Assembly (NCBI GenBank): GCA_032821775.1
Contig: JAVLRN010000010.1
Coordinates: forward strand, 1,426,001-1,490,000
Source: Sanguinoderma infundibulare
Lineage: Eukaryota; Basidiomycota; Agaricomycetes; Polyporales; Polyporaceae
Direction of reading: 5' to 3'
DNA: 64,000 bases
The notes under the pieces: generated by a model
Told to the model about the DNA's origin: nothing
The model's database searches: none
Seen by the model: the letters and a program-made list of their open reading frames with translations, nothing else
Part shown: positions 1 through 10,203 of the stretch, piece by piece
Numbering within the stretch: position 1 is the first letter of the stretch
How the letters are laid out: the number at the start of each line of letters is the position of its first letter
Made by a program: the position numbers and the translations under genes

Positions 1-476
1 GAACGTCTCCTCGGCCGGCCTCGGCTTCGTGACCTCCAGGCCGAATGCCGTACCGTACAGCAGCGCCTTCGTCCGCGCGATGCGCACCGTGAAGCTCGGC
101 ACCTCCGAGTACTGCGAAGCATATACCTGGCAGACCCGGTCCACGAACGCCTCCAGGGACGGGAAGACCTCCGATTCGACGATCGCGATCATCCCAGACG
201 CGAGCGTCGAGTAGTTCACCGAGTGCGCGAGGTCGTCCGTCGCGGCCGCGTTGCGCACGTCGTGCGCGAAGCTGAAGCTCACGAGCACCGGCTGGGGCTG
301 GGGCACCGCCTTGGGCCATCGCGAGCCGTCCGAGAAGGAGACGGTGAGCGCGAGGTCGTTCACGCGCACGTAGTCCGAGTCTGGGGCTCCGCGGCTCGTC
401 TGGAGGATTCCTGGACTGCAGGCCTGCTGTGAGCGCATCTGCTGCATGCAGAGGCGAGGGCGAATACGTACCCCAT
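1..476 (-). CDS. FOL1: Folate biosynthesis protein, DHNA-aldolase N-terminus (partial)
   Basis: Partial gene; only the N-terminal part lies in the window and the rest continues beyond base 1. Predicted exons are 472-476 (ATGGG) and 1-423, with a 48-nt GT-AG intron between them. The translation reads DSDYVRVNDLAL, followed by a FolB-like region with SFSFAHDVRNAAATDD and YGTAFGLEVTKPRP. This matches the dihydroneopterin aldolase domain that begins fungal trifunctional folate enzymes (DHNA/HPPK/DHPS). Those enzymes convert dihydroneopterin toward dihydropteroate. The HPPK and DHPS domains cannot be seen here, so trifunctionality is inferred from fungal family architecture. The start lies 204 bp from the divergent EMC2 start, so the two may share a promoter. 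Confidence 0.78.
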
Positions 477-680
477 CGTGGTGGAATGAGGACAAAGAGA
501 GATGCTGGCGAAGATTGGCTTCCTCGTTCAATCGCACCTCTTCGTCGGTAGACGCAGAGTATCGGAGCCGCCCGCTCCGCCTTCGTGGCTACCACTTGCG
601 TTGAGACCTGTTCAGTCGCACCAAGCTCGACCCTCGCTACACTGTAGGCTTCTTCGTGCTCTTCGCTTTCTGTTCCCGAC

Positions 681-1837
681 ATGGAATACACGTACTCTCT
701 GCAAAAGCTAGCCGCGTACCAGCCACGGAAGACCAAGAAGTCGAAGGATACATTCGATGCGGGGCTCGTTCTCCTCGAGCGGGGTGGATTCGCGAGCAAG
801 GGCGAGGAAGGTGCGGGTCACGCATGCAAGCTTCGTCCCCATTTTGACTCGGCTTGACTCTCGTGAAGGATGGGACGCAATAGAGAAGCTGGCATTGGCC
901 GCCATTGACCAAGAAAACCTGGAGGTCGCTGACGTGCGTGTGCATCCGCGGAGAGTCTTGTATGCGTCCTCACGTCCATCCTGTGCCCTTGGTTAGAGGT
1001 GCATTAAGCTCCTCGTCGACAAGTTCCCCGGTTCCCCGCGCGTGGATTGTCTCGAGGGTATCCGCATGGAGGCCACTGAGTCCCCGGAGATCGTCTTGGA
1101 GTACTATGACCAACTCCTCGAAGCAGATTCGTCCAACGCGGTATGTCCTCGTATCCTCCTCACGCTTGCTCCCTTCGCTTATGCTCTCTTCGCCCACTAG
1201 GCGATCTGGCGGCGCAAAGCCTCCGTCCTGCGGCGCGCGGGCAAAATCGAGCGCGCCGTTCAAGAGCTCTCCACGATGCTCGACACCTTCTACACCGAGC
1301 CCGACGGCTGGCTCGAGCTCGCCGACCTTTACGCCTCCTGTCAGCAGTACACGTACGCCCTCCAGTCCCTCTCCCACGCGCTCCTTCTCTCGCCCCAGAA
1401 CCCGTCATACTTCCTCCAGTACGCCGAGACGGCCTACCTTGCCGAGGACGTCCCGCTCGCGCTCAAGACCTTCCTGCACGTCGTGGACATGACTGACGAT
1501 GACGACAATGATCTCGCACCGAGCGACTCGATACCTACTGGGATCACGCTGAGGGCGTGGTTTGGCGCGAGGCTTGTGCGTTCTCCCCTCTCTTTGTCAT
1601 CGGACTGCTACAATATGCTAACCTCGGCGTATTCAGTGCACTCGCAAGCTCATGTCAGAACCTCGATCTGCTTCAAATTCTGCCTCACAAACGGCCGCAC
1701 CAAACACGTCAAATCTCTCCCTTCTGGACGACCTCGCAACCGAACGGCTGCGTACAGCCTACTTGAACGTCAAGAATCAGTCACCCCCAGCAGGGGAGGC
1801 GGACTTCACCGCTGCCGTAGCCACACTTGTAAAGTAG
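681..1837 (+). CDS. EMC2: ER membrane protein complex subunit 2 (TPR protein)
   Basis: Five exons: 681-810, 869-933, 1009-1140, 1201-1575 and 1637-1837, giving 300 aa, the usual EMC2 length. All junctions are GT-AG and keep frame. The central part has TPR-like helices, including EPDGWLELADLYASCQQY and SPQNPSYFLQYAETAYLAED, preceded by AIWRRKASVLRRAGKIERAV. EMC2 is the cytosolic TPR scaffold of the EMC insertase, which places tail-anchored and multipass proteins in the ER membrane. There is no signal peptide or membrane helix, as expected. A run of Asp codons (TDDDDND) and a Ser-rich stretch mark a loop before the last helices. Confidence in the family is high from the characteristic motifs and length. 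Confidence 0.88.
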
Positions 1838-2070
1838 TAGCAGACGACCTGCATCCCATGACAGCTCTATACCCCGGAGTATATTCCCTTGTGCCTGCTT
1901 ACGGTGTATCTGCAACATGAAAGCGAGATGCGAATGATACATATGCTGCTGCTCCAAACCAACCGACTCTCCATAGCCGTCGTGGGCGACGCGGCAGGCT
2001 GCCCAAGCTCGGCCCCAGGTGTGCGTAGTGGACGCCTAGCGCGATTAGTGTAGTCGCGGCCGTAATGGTT

Positions 2071-2576
2071 TTACTTCTCGGGGTTGGCGTTCCTGGAAAC
2101 CAAAGACAGGTGGTTCAGTTCGAGAATACGTACGCGAAGCGAAGAAAGAGGATGAGTCAGATAGGAGCGAAAGACAAGATGAATGTGTTTCAACATGTGC
2201 CGTTCAGTGTGAACTATGCTATATGATTCGGGTATCATCGCACACATCGGGGTCAACAACGGCCTGCACTCAGCGAGACAAACTCGTGGAGGGCAGGGAG
2301 AACCCGGGAGACGCAAAGGACAGACAAAAGACTCACATTCTCCGCTTGCAGGGAGGGTAGTAACGTTGACGAAGCTGCACAGAACGGCCCTTGGGCACCT
2401 TCTTCTTCTCCTGCTTTTCGACCTTGGGGGTCTGAGACTTGACCTTGCCGGCACGGGCGAGAGAGCGGTGAACTAGAAGATAGTCACCCCGGCAACGGAC
2501 CCAAAAGCGAAATCAGAGCAATTCGTGAGTAACAAGGACAACGGCGAGCGAGAGCAGTGGCCAGCATCTTTCCCAT
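2071..2576 (-). pseudogene. 40S ribosomal protein eS30 gene, apparently damaged copy
   Basis: Exon-like blocks lie at 2337-2472 and 2071-2092, with the ATG near 2574-2576. The main block encodes [10 protein letters not shown] then [20 protein letters not shown], and the last block ends NANPEK-stop; both are hallmark eS30 sequence. Several lesions are visible. No GT follows ATGGGAAAG. The acceptor-proximal Val codon has lost a base, and the conserved Gly of VHGSLARAG is Arg. The expected AKKR...YNRR segment after PKGR is missing and replaced by about 10 nt. A net in-frame pair of deletions puts RFVNVTTLP out of frame (CTTCGTCAACGTTACTACC is still present as DNA). Either a decayed copy or consensus errors in this region. 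A functional eS30 must exist elsewhere if this is not an error. Confidence 0.72.
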
Positions 2577-3528
2577 GTTTTCTTGCTGTGGGCGGGTTGG
2601 TGGACGTCGGTGAGTAAGGTAGTCGTGGTGCTGTACAGGACTAATCCACTTTTCGAGCTCCGTTTCAACTATAAGTCACTACGTTTGATGAGCGCTCAGC
2701 CACACAGCTCCAAGCGTCCGTGCATCGCTGCGAAATTAGTATTGTCCCGGGCGACTCTTGCGCGACTGCATGTAACGACCATGGTTCTGAGACTGTGATT
2801 GGCCTTACCAACGTCAATACGCTGTGCCTTCTGCCAATGTTTGTGCTGTAGCAGAGACGAGCATATCTCTCTGCAGGTACGTATGCACTAGGTCTCGGCA
2901 ACGAAGGCCGTATTCCCAGCACAGGTTTTGAGCTTCTAGCGCGGCAGCCTCCCATAACCCCCTTCGCGCTATCTCACAGACAGATTTTCGTGGAGTAACA
3001 CACTGCTATGGCGGCGTTCACGCCGGTGCTCAGGCTGGTATTTATGTAGTTTCCCCGCAAAGGCTCCAGCTTTCGACGCGAGTTTGGACAACCTATTCTG
3101 CAGTCATGTAGATCGCAAACTAACGCATGCAGGCACTGAACAGTACCACAATCCTTCCGGGGCCCCTGGCCATCTAGTCTTTTCTTGGAATAGCCAGGGA
3201 CGAATCAACTTCTGACCGAGCCTAACCGCGACCTCCGCGCACGCGCGGAGTCGGCGAGCAACAGAAATAACAACTTGTACAGGTGCGCTGACTACGTTAT
3301 CCCACACCAAGTTAACTCCAGACTACTTCTTCCACCCATGAGCTCCTCAGTGCCGTCATGTGCGTCTCTTATCGCTTGCGACCCTAGAACCTGGAACCAA
3401 AGGTTGCGATATCCTTCCGATCCCACGTCTAAATGAGGGACATACAGCTATTACTGTCCCTCTGGACGCCTATATAGTACGCCTTTGGAAGGACGATGCG
3501 CGTCCGTCCATCCGGGAGTCACTATACC
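2577..3528. other. Intergenic, nothing recognised
   Basis: About 0.95 kb between the eS30 copy and the oxygenase. Short open frames on both strands have no family signature or convincing splice pattern. The right end contains the oxygenase promoter. Confidence 0.5.
3471..3476 (+). promoter_or_regulatory. TATA box of the oxygenase gene
   Basis: TATATA lies 53 bp before the predicted ATG at 3529, in otherwise mixed-composition DNA. Position relative to the start is plausible for a core promoter with a short leader. Confidence 0.45.
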
Positions 3529-5150
3529 ATGCCCGCCACCACCCTGCCGCCGGTACCACACTACACCCCGGCTCCGCTCACGACAGAAAACTGTGAGGAT
3601 TACTTCCTACGAAGTAGATTAATTTAACCGAATCCATCATACTATGCAGTGGAATGGGCAGATCTGCCTATCATCGACCTCTCGAAGGCTAGCACGCACG
3701 AGGGCCGCATGGATCTCGCGCCCCGTGTCCGCGACGTGATGCGGACCACGGGATTCATGTATATTGTCAACCATGGATTGACCCCTTCTCAGGTACGTCT
3801 ATCAGAACACCAACCTATTGCTCGGCCGCCTGACGTCGCCTTCGAGACCGAATGCGTTTTCGACATTGGAGACATATTATTCACCCAGGTTCCGGAGGAC
3901 GAGAAAAAGCGGTGCGCTTCCAAGCTGCAAGAAGAAGGCTCCAAGTTGGGATACAAATTGCGCCAGCTCTGGGTGCGCTGTTCGCATCGTGTCGGCCATC
4001 CCCGGCATTCGTTGACGAGCATGTTCCGCAGACCGTCCACAACGGTGTTCGCGACCAGAACGAGCAGTACTGTCGTGAGTACATAGGACAGGCTTACGTC
4101 CGACTCGGACGATATCGACATGCTGACAAGTGCGGCATAGACAATCCCTTTGCCGATCGTCCGTATCCCAAGGCACTCGAGCGATTCCTCCCCGAACTTG
4201 AGGCGTTTGCTCATCAAAATCATTGCAATGTCCTTCACACTATCCTGCGGTAACATTCGTCACGCATGTATGGGTCTTAAATCCCTAACCGTTCATCATA
4301 TGCAGGCTCCTGGCTCTGGGGATGGAGCTGTCCGAAGAGACCTTCGTAAATATGCATCGGTTCGATCCCGCAGCTGGGATTGGAAGTCATGGTACGCTCA
4401 GAGTCCTGCCAGCCAACCCAGAGCTGCTTACCAAACGATTGTTGTCACAGTTCGCTTCATCAAGTAGTAAGTCGAAAATTCGTTCTGGAGCAACGCCTCC
4501 GGTGACCGCTCTACCAGTTATCCGAGGTCTGCGGAGGAGGAGGCCAAGTCGGAGGGCGTGTGGATCAAGGGACACGCGGGCAAGCATTCACCCGCGCGTA
4601 GTTCCTGATATCCATATCAACTGATAGCTTCTGGCAGACTTCGGAACCATCACCATCCTCTACAGCCAGCCCGTCTCTGCCCTCCAGATCATGTCCCCAG
4701 ACGGAAAGTGGCGCTGGGTCAAGCACATCAACAATGCTCTGGTACGTATCTCTGCCCGTTCATCTCCGCGCCGCTTAGTTACACGACATGCGTGATCACC
4801 TGCGATAGGTCATCAACATTGGGCAGGCGATGGAGATGCTCTCCGGCGGGTTCTACAAAGCGACCGTCCACCGGGTGATCCAGCCGCCCGAAGACCAGCG
4901 CGGCTACACCCGCCTCGGGACGTACTACTTCGCCCTTGCAGATGAGAACGTGAAGCTCGTGCCCCTTACAGAGAGCCCTGCGCTACAGCGCGTGGGGATC
5001 GTGCGCATGTGCGACGATGAGGCCGCGCCGACGATGGGCGAGTGGCGCGTCGCGCAGAACAAGGCGTACGGGTTCCAGGACACGAGAAAGAAAGGTGGGA
5101 AGGTCGAGGAGCTGGTTGTGAACGGCATCGTGTCGAAGTATTACAACTAA
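3529..5150 (+). CDS. 2-oxoglutarate/Fe(II)-dependent oxygenase, isopenicillin N synthase-like
   Basis: Ten exons: 3529-3592, 3650-3792, 3847-3972, 4032-4074, 4141-4249, 4306-4391, 4453-4468, 4518-4579, 4638-4741 and 4809-5150; 364 aa. The N-terminal DIOX_N part has EWADLPIIDLSKA and GFMYIVNHGLT; the jelly-roll core has KGHADFGTITILYSQP (HxD iron ligands), GGFYKATVHRV (distal His) and RGYTRLGTYYF (2OG-binding Arg region). All iron and cosubstrate ligands are present, so it should be active. The family acts on small molecules and belongs to the clavaminate synthase-like fold; the substrate is unknown. Exon 7 is a 16-nt microexon, and the intron after exon 8 appears to use a GC donor. It converges with the aldo/keto reductase, 332 bp away. 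Confidence 0.86.
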
Positions 5151-5482
5151 AGGTACTACTACCGCATTTGGTACATGCATACGCGGTCAAAGAGTTGAGG
5201 GAGACCGCCCCAAAGCTGCTCCCTTTCCTTGTACACGGCCTCTCGGAGCACAGTTCGACAGGCCTTGCAGAGGCCGTCTAGGAAGCGCTTCTTTGACAGC
5301 TCCCATCCGCCCTATATTCCGCTTTCCCTTCAAGGAGATGTTCAGACTTGTACAAGCCCCTGGATCCCCGAGCGGTCGGATGAGCATAGCGTCCTGGATC
5401 ATTGTCAATGAATTCGCCATGTATTTCTTGTATGACTACATTTGCTTCTACAGCTTTGTAGCGGCTAGGCTTCAACATCATT
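5151..5482. other. Convergent 3' intergenic region
   Basis: 332 bp between the convergent ends of the oxygenase and reductase genes. No coding signal recognised; expected to hold both 3' UTRs. Confidence 0.5.
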
Positions 5483-6884
5483 TCAGAGACGGATGGCCTG
5501 TGCCCTCGGCCACTTATCGAAGTTGCCCGCGGTCTTCGTCGCGGGCGTATATTCCGTACCATCGCCCTATGACCCAATTAGCACCCACTCTCCTCTCGAC
5601 GGCGCGCACGTCACGAACGCAAATGGACTACTCACCACCATCGTATGCGGAAATCCGAGCTCGAACGGCAGGACACCCTCCAGGTACTTGATCTGCTCCT
5701 CGCTCAGGCGCACATCCAGCGCCTCGATGTTCGCCGCCAGCTGATCCACCTTCCTGCAGCCCACGATCGGGAAGACGTACGGCGTCTTCTGCATCACATA
5801 CGCGATCGCGACCGCCTGGATGCTCCCCGCGCCAACCTGCTTCTGCACCTCCTCGAGCGCGGCGCAGACCTTGCGCTCGGGCTCGGTGCGCTGCCAGTTC
5901 GGGCCGAAGATGGTGCGACCGTTCTCACCCGTCAGCCGGCGACGCTCTTCTTCGGCGTCGGTCCGGATCCGGCCCCCAGCGAGGACGTTCCAGGGGGCGA
6001 GTGCGAGGCCTTCGGAACGGACCATGGGGAGGATGTCGCGCTCGAAGTCGCGCTGAAGGATGCTCCACGCGCCCTGGTAGATCACGAATGGCGTTTTGCC
6101 CATGAGACGCGCGTACAGGTTCGCCTTCGACACGATCCACGCCGGCGTGTCCGAAATTCCCTGTGAGTGGTCGTCAGTACGTTAACTGCACAACTCAGAG
6201 GCGGAAGACTTACCAGATAAAGAACCTTGCCTGATGCTACGAGATTGTGCAGGCCGTTCATGACCTCCTCCACGGAGGTGTCCCAATCCCACTGCAGCGA
6301 GACCGATCAGTCTATCGCATTAATGAGCAAGAACGGGAATCGGCGTGTTTACCCAATGAACGTAGAGGATGTCAACGTAGTCCGTGCGCAGCTTCTTGAG
6401 CGATGCTTCGACAGAGATGTGCATGGACTTGACACTGTTGCCTGTGTACTGCGCCTTCTGAAGGATATCTTCCGCCCCCCTCTTGAGGTTTGACGTGTAC
6501 TACAAGCCCACGACATCAGCCACAAATTCATGGTACGCATGCGACAACACCCGGATGACGAGTACGACATACCTTGGTGGCGATGACCATCTGATCACGA
6601 ATCTTGCGCTGCTCCATCCATTCGCCGATGAACTCCTCCGAGGACTCGTCCTGATAGCCATTCGCGGTATCAATGAAGTTGCCACCGGCCGCGTAGAAGG
6701 CGTCAAGCAGTTTGAAACTCGACTCCTTGTCCATCGCGCCCATTCCGAGCTTACCCCACTTGTCGCCGATGCTCATCGCCCCGAGGCAGATCGGGGAAAC
6801 GCGGACGCCAGCAAGAGGCGAGAGCTGGCGGTAGCGGCCGAGCTTGGTGGGAGGCGGAGGTGCGGTAACCCAGAATTTGGACAT
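5483..6884 (-). CDS. Aldo/keto reductase, aryl-alcohol dehydrogenase type
   Basis: Five exons: 6573-6884, 6353-6499, 6214-6291, 5636-6160 and 5483-5566; 381 aa, typical of fungal AAD-type AKRs. The AKR tetrad is visible: Asp and Tyr in [12 protein letters not shown], Lys in MVIATK and His in [16 protein letters not shown]. Other family signatures are [27 protein letters not shown] and [17 protein letters not shown](H)-dependent interconversion of aryl aldehydes and alcohols is the usual activity of the family, but substrate cannot be read from sequence. The protein ends [13 protein letters not shown] after a short last exon that was found by following family structure. All exons are in frame with GT-AG junctions. 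Confidence 0.9.
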
Positions 6885-6956
6885 GGTGAGCGAGTGGAAT
6901 CGACAGTACGTGCGCGGAGGAGTCACTGGGAATGTGTGCGTCGTCCGCGGTGCGAA

Positions 6957-6962
6957 TATATA
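6957..6962 (-). promoter_or_regulatory. TATA box of the aldo/keto reductase
   Basis: TATATA about 73 bp upstream of the ATG at 6884 on the minus strand. Confidence 0.4.
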
Positions 6963-8473
6963 GCACGGGTGAGAGGCGTCTTGTCACAGGCAGCCCCGCA
7001 TCCTGCTCCGACATATGTTAGTCACCCGAATATAGTCCTGAGTAAGTTTCCACACCATGATATCCCGATCGCACATTGCGAAGCGTCAGAAGGAAGGAAT
7101 TCAAACGAAGTGATACAGTTCACAGGTTCAATTGGATAAGACCGAGTTTCGGGTTTCCATAAAAGGACAGCGGCTTACGTACACAGATGTCTCTGTACAT
7201 ACTTAGACAAGTACCGCCAACATCATTGAACTTGCAAGTCGACGCTCCCGAGCTCGTTGTCGTTAACCCGGTGCGCCCCCTCTGGAGTCGATACAGTCAG
7301 ACCAACAACTTCGGTCGTATTGTCCCTCAGCCCTGACCGCTCTGTGGAGTGCATCATCACCGGAATGCTTTCCAGGAAGAAGGCTGGATTGAGGTAAGTA
7401 CACCCTTACCCTTTGAATCCTGAACTTGTTGCAAGTTAGTGCGTGCGCATGCTCGCATACGGATTCGCACTTCGCGCGGTGCTTTCGCGCAGGTAATCCC
7501 TACGTCCGCGATGTCATGCACCTATTTTTCCTTCCCGCGACGGACAGCGAGAACGACGGCCTTTTGTGTGCATGATACGAAGAGATCGGAGTACGAAGCA
7601 TTATGGGATGACCGCCCGGATCCGGTCATCCTCGGGTCTCTGGAACACTTCGACCCTCCTTGATCCCCCGCCTCTCGCGGTGCACCGGAAGGCAGGCACG
7701 CCACACGAAAAATGCCGTCTGCATTCGACGCTATCTGTGTCATGCTTCACGAGGATGTAACTAACTAACTTTGCCGCAGATACTTCCTCAACCAGCCTGC
7801 TTTCGAGCACCGGAGACGGAATGAGCATGGCACTCTGGTGCCACGTACACCAGATTGATGAATGATCGGTAAGTTCATGTTGTCAAATACGGCAGATACG
7901 CTTTCAGGTGTGCTGATGAGCCCATATCAATGCTCAGGGTGGTAGGAATATCCGACATTCCATCCATTCCTTCCTTCAAGCCAACGATTGGATGCTCTCC
8001 GAGCAGGAGCACAACGCCTTCGAGAATATTCAAGTTGGTACTGTGTAAAGTGGTCTCTGTCGAAATAGCGTAAGGTAACATCCACTATCTGACCTAAGGG
8101 GTATTCGGCATCGCAAGGATTGTATGACCAACATTATGCTCAAGAGGTGTGTGCCACATGCTGATTCAGGCTGATCATCTGCTTACAGGAAATGGAACAT
8201 TGGTTTATCGATCACCTTAATGCACGGAATGCGACCGTTCAGCGTTCGCCTTCCTTCGGTCAACTGTCGCACGCGCATGACAGTTGATGAATAGTTTCCG
8301 AGTATCAACAGTCCTACAGCTCTCCTGGTTCCATGTCTCCCATATCCCTGTGTCGAAGCTCTCCACATATACCTCTCCGGCAATCGTTTGGTTGCCCCAC
8401 GTTCTGCTCTCTCCGTCGATTGTCTTGAGTGCGACGTCGCCATTTCCTGTCTTCGTTCTCGTTCTACAACGTT
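6963..8473. other. Gene-poor 1.5 kb, possible coding remnants
   Basis: No intact gene. Between about 7490 and 8070 on the plus strand, short stretches look protein-like (NPYVRDVMHLFFLPATDSEN; FLQANDWMLSEQEHNAFENI) but are separated by stops and cannot be joined by credible introns. They may be remains of a decayed gene; no family assigned. Confidence 0.3.
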
Positions 8474-9643
8474 ATGTCGCTCCTTCACCAACAATCCCTC
8501 ACATTGCTTTTAGTTCTGATTCAAGTCCTTTTCGTACCCGCCGTCTTCACTGCTCCGGTCTACCTCAACGACGCAGTCGCATGCGATATCCCAAAATCCT
8601 CCCCGACCACCGATGGCTGGTTTACTGTACCTTCCTTGCCTACGGCTACAAGGGCGAATGCGGCGATTATGACAAGAATCCTTGACATGACCGCCATGGA
8701 TCGACGGGCTGACGCTACCTCTGCTCCATCCGATGCGGGCTCGACAACATCTACGACTTCGCTCGAGTCTTCGAACACGAACACTGTTGTGCCTACGGGT
8801 GCGGTTGTTGGAGGTGTTGCAGGAGGTACCGTCGTGCTCGTCGTCTTCGTCTTCGTCATCTTCCTCATTCGCCGTCGAAACGTCGCTCGTATCGACCCAT
8901 TCCCATTGGAGGTTCCCGTCGAGCGCGATCAGGCGAGAGAGCATGGAGCAGAGATGAGCCAACGCAGCTTATCGATTCCCAGTTCCAATCCCAAGGTCCG
9001 CACCACGACCGACAGACGGAGCCTCACCGCAAGCAAGCCCCCTCTTCTTCTTCCGTCTGGGACCGAATCCCAGATATCATACGACCCTTCGCCGACAGCT
9101 TCCTTCCACTACGCCACCATCTCCGATGTCAAACGAACACTATCGCACGCCCCCGATGCATCCAGCGTCGTCAGCAGCGACCCCGACTGGCACCGACGAC
9201 GTCCCCTCCCCCCACTTCCAGTCCCTGATGCTGGCGTGGCATACGCCCGCCCACACGGTGACACTCTCGCCGTCGTGACTCAATCCCTTGTGCACGACCA
9301 ATCCCCCTGGTCTCCCCCGCTCATCACGCCCGTCAGCGCGCTCGACGTCGACCTCGCGGACTGCACCGAGTCCTTCGCCCCCGCGCGGCGCGACTCGGAA
9401 GTCGAGCCCGCGTGCAGCATGCGCCGGCTCCCCACGCCGCCGCCGCGGACCCCGGGCCCGGCGGCGGGGCTCAGCTTCGACGGCGACGGGCGGCCAGACA
9501 GCCCGAGCATGGCGCGCATGTACGCGGAGCTGCTCGAGCTGCAGAGGCAGGTCGCGCGGATCAGGGAGGACCTGCCGGGCGATGCGCCGCCCGATTATGC
9601 GGAGTCTGTGGTGGGGAGCACTCGTCACGCCGCGGCGCCGTAG
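8474..9643 (+). CDS. Single-pass membrane protein with Ser/Thr ectodomain and PPxY tail
   Basis: Intronless, 389 aa. The ATG at 8474 was chosen over an upstream in-frame ATG because it gives a clean signal peptide (MSLLHQQSLTLLLVLIQVLF...). A short extracellular region rich in Ser/Thr follows (DAGSTTSTTSLESSNTN), then one membrane helix (GAVVGGVAGGTVVLVVFVFV) with a basic stop-transfer RRR. The cytosolic tail of about 220 aa is Pro/Ser-rich, with LPPLPVP and PTPPPRTPGP and a terminal APPDYAES that is a PPxY motif of the kind bound by WW domains. The layout resembles fungal Mid2/Wsc-like or other SKG6-type membrane proteins, but no such domain is proven. Function unknown; a surface sensor or adaptor is an inference. 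Confidence 0.7.
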   Translation: MSLLHQQSLTLLLVLIQVLFVPAVFTAPVYLNDAVACDIPKSSPTTDGWFTVPSLPTATRANAAIMTRILDMTAMDRRADATSAPSDAGSTTSTTSLESSNTNTVVPTGAVVGGVAGGTVVLVVFVFVIFLIRRRNVARIDPFPLEVPVERDQAREHGAEMSQRSLSIPSSNPKVRTTTDRRSLTASKPPLLLPSGTESQISYDPSPTASFHYATISDVKRTLSHAPDASSVVSSDPDWHRRRPLPPLPVPDAGVAYARPHGDTLAVVTQSLVHDQSPWSPPLITPVSALDVDLADCTESFAPARRDSEVEPACSMRRLPTPPPRTPGPAAGLSFDGDGRPDSPSMARMYAELLELQRQVARIREDLPGDAPPDYAESVVGSTRHAAAP

Positions 9644-10203
9644 CGTAGCCAATGGGAGGGGAGGAGGAGTTGGCGTGGTAAGCTGGGACACTGGACGACG
9701 CAGAGAGGAGATGCGCGTCGACTGCACAGCAGACAAAACATGGTGGACTTTGTGAATGGACACCTTCCTTATTTGCGAGAGACACTGCTGCACTGTGGCT
9801 ATAATTACATGAACGGGGTTATCATTCTGCCGCGTCGCACGAGTCCATTCGTGTTTCGACCTGTCTTTCTCTTGGACGTAGACATCAAACCACCGGGAAT
9901 GATGCATGCATTGTTGTATTATACAACGGATAGCAGTGGCGCATGACGATGACAGGTGCGGATAGCAATAGAACGGTGAAACCACCGAATGGATATCAAG
10001 ATGAAAACGCAAGATAGGCGAATGAACCGATGGTCGACTGCTAGAACGGCGAGATATGTCAAGGCGAAAGCTAAGTCGAATCGCACTTGTCGGAAGAACG
10101 TGTGGTAGGATAACTTGTACCGTGTCTGTGCTGTTAGCTGGAACCCTTCTTCGCGATGACTCCAGCACCCGATCTTGTCGTCGCGTCGATGATTGAAGCC
10201 TGC
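9644..10203. other. Intergenic, nothing recognised
   Basis: 560 bp between the PPxY membrane protein and the kinase 3' end. Expected to hold the two 3' UTRs. Confidence 0.5.
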
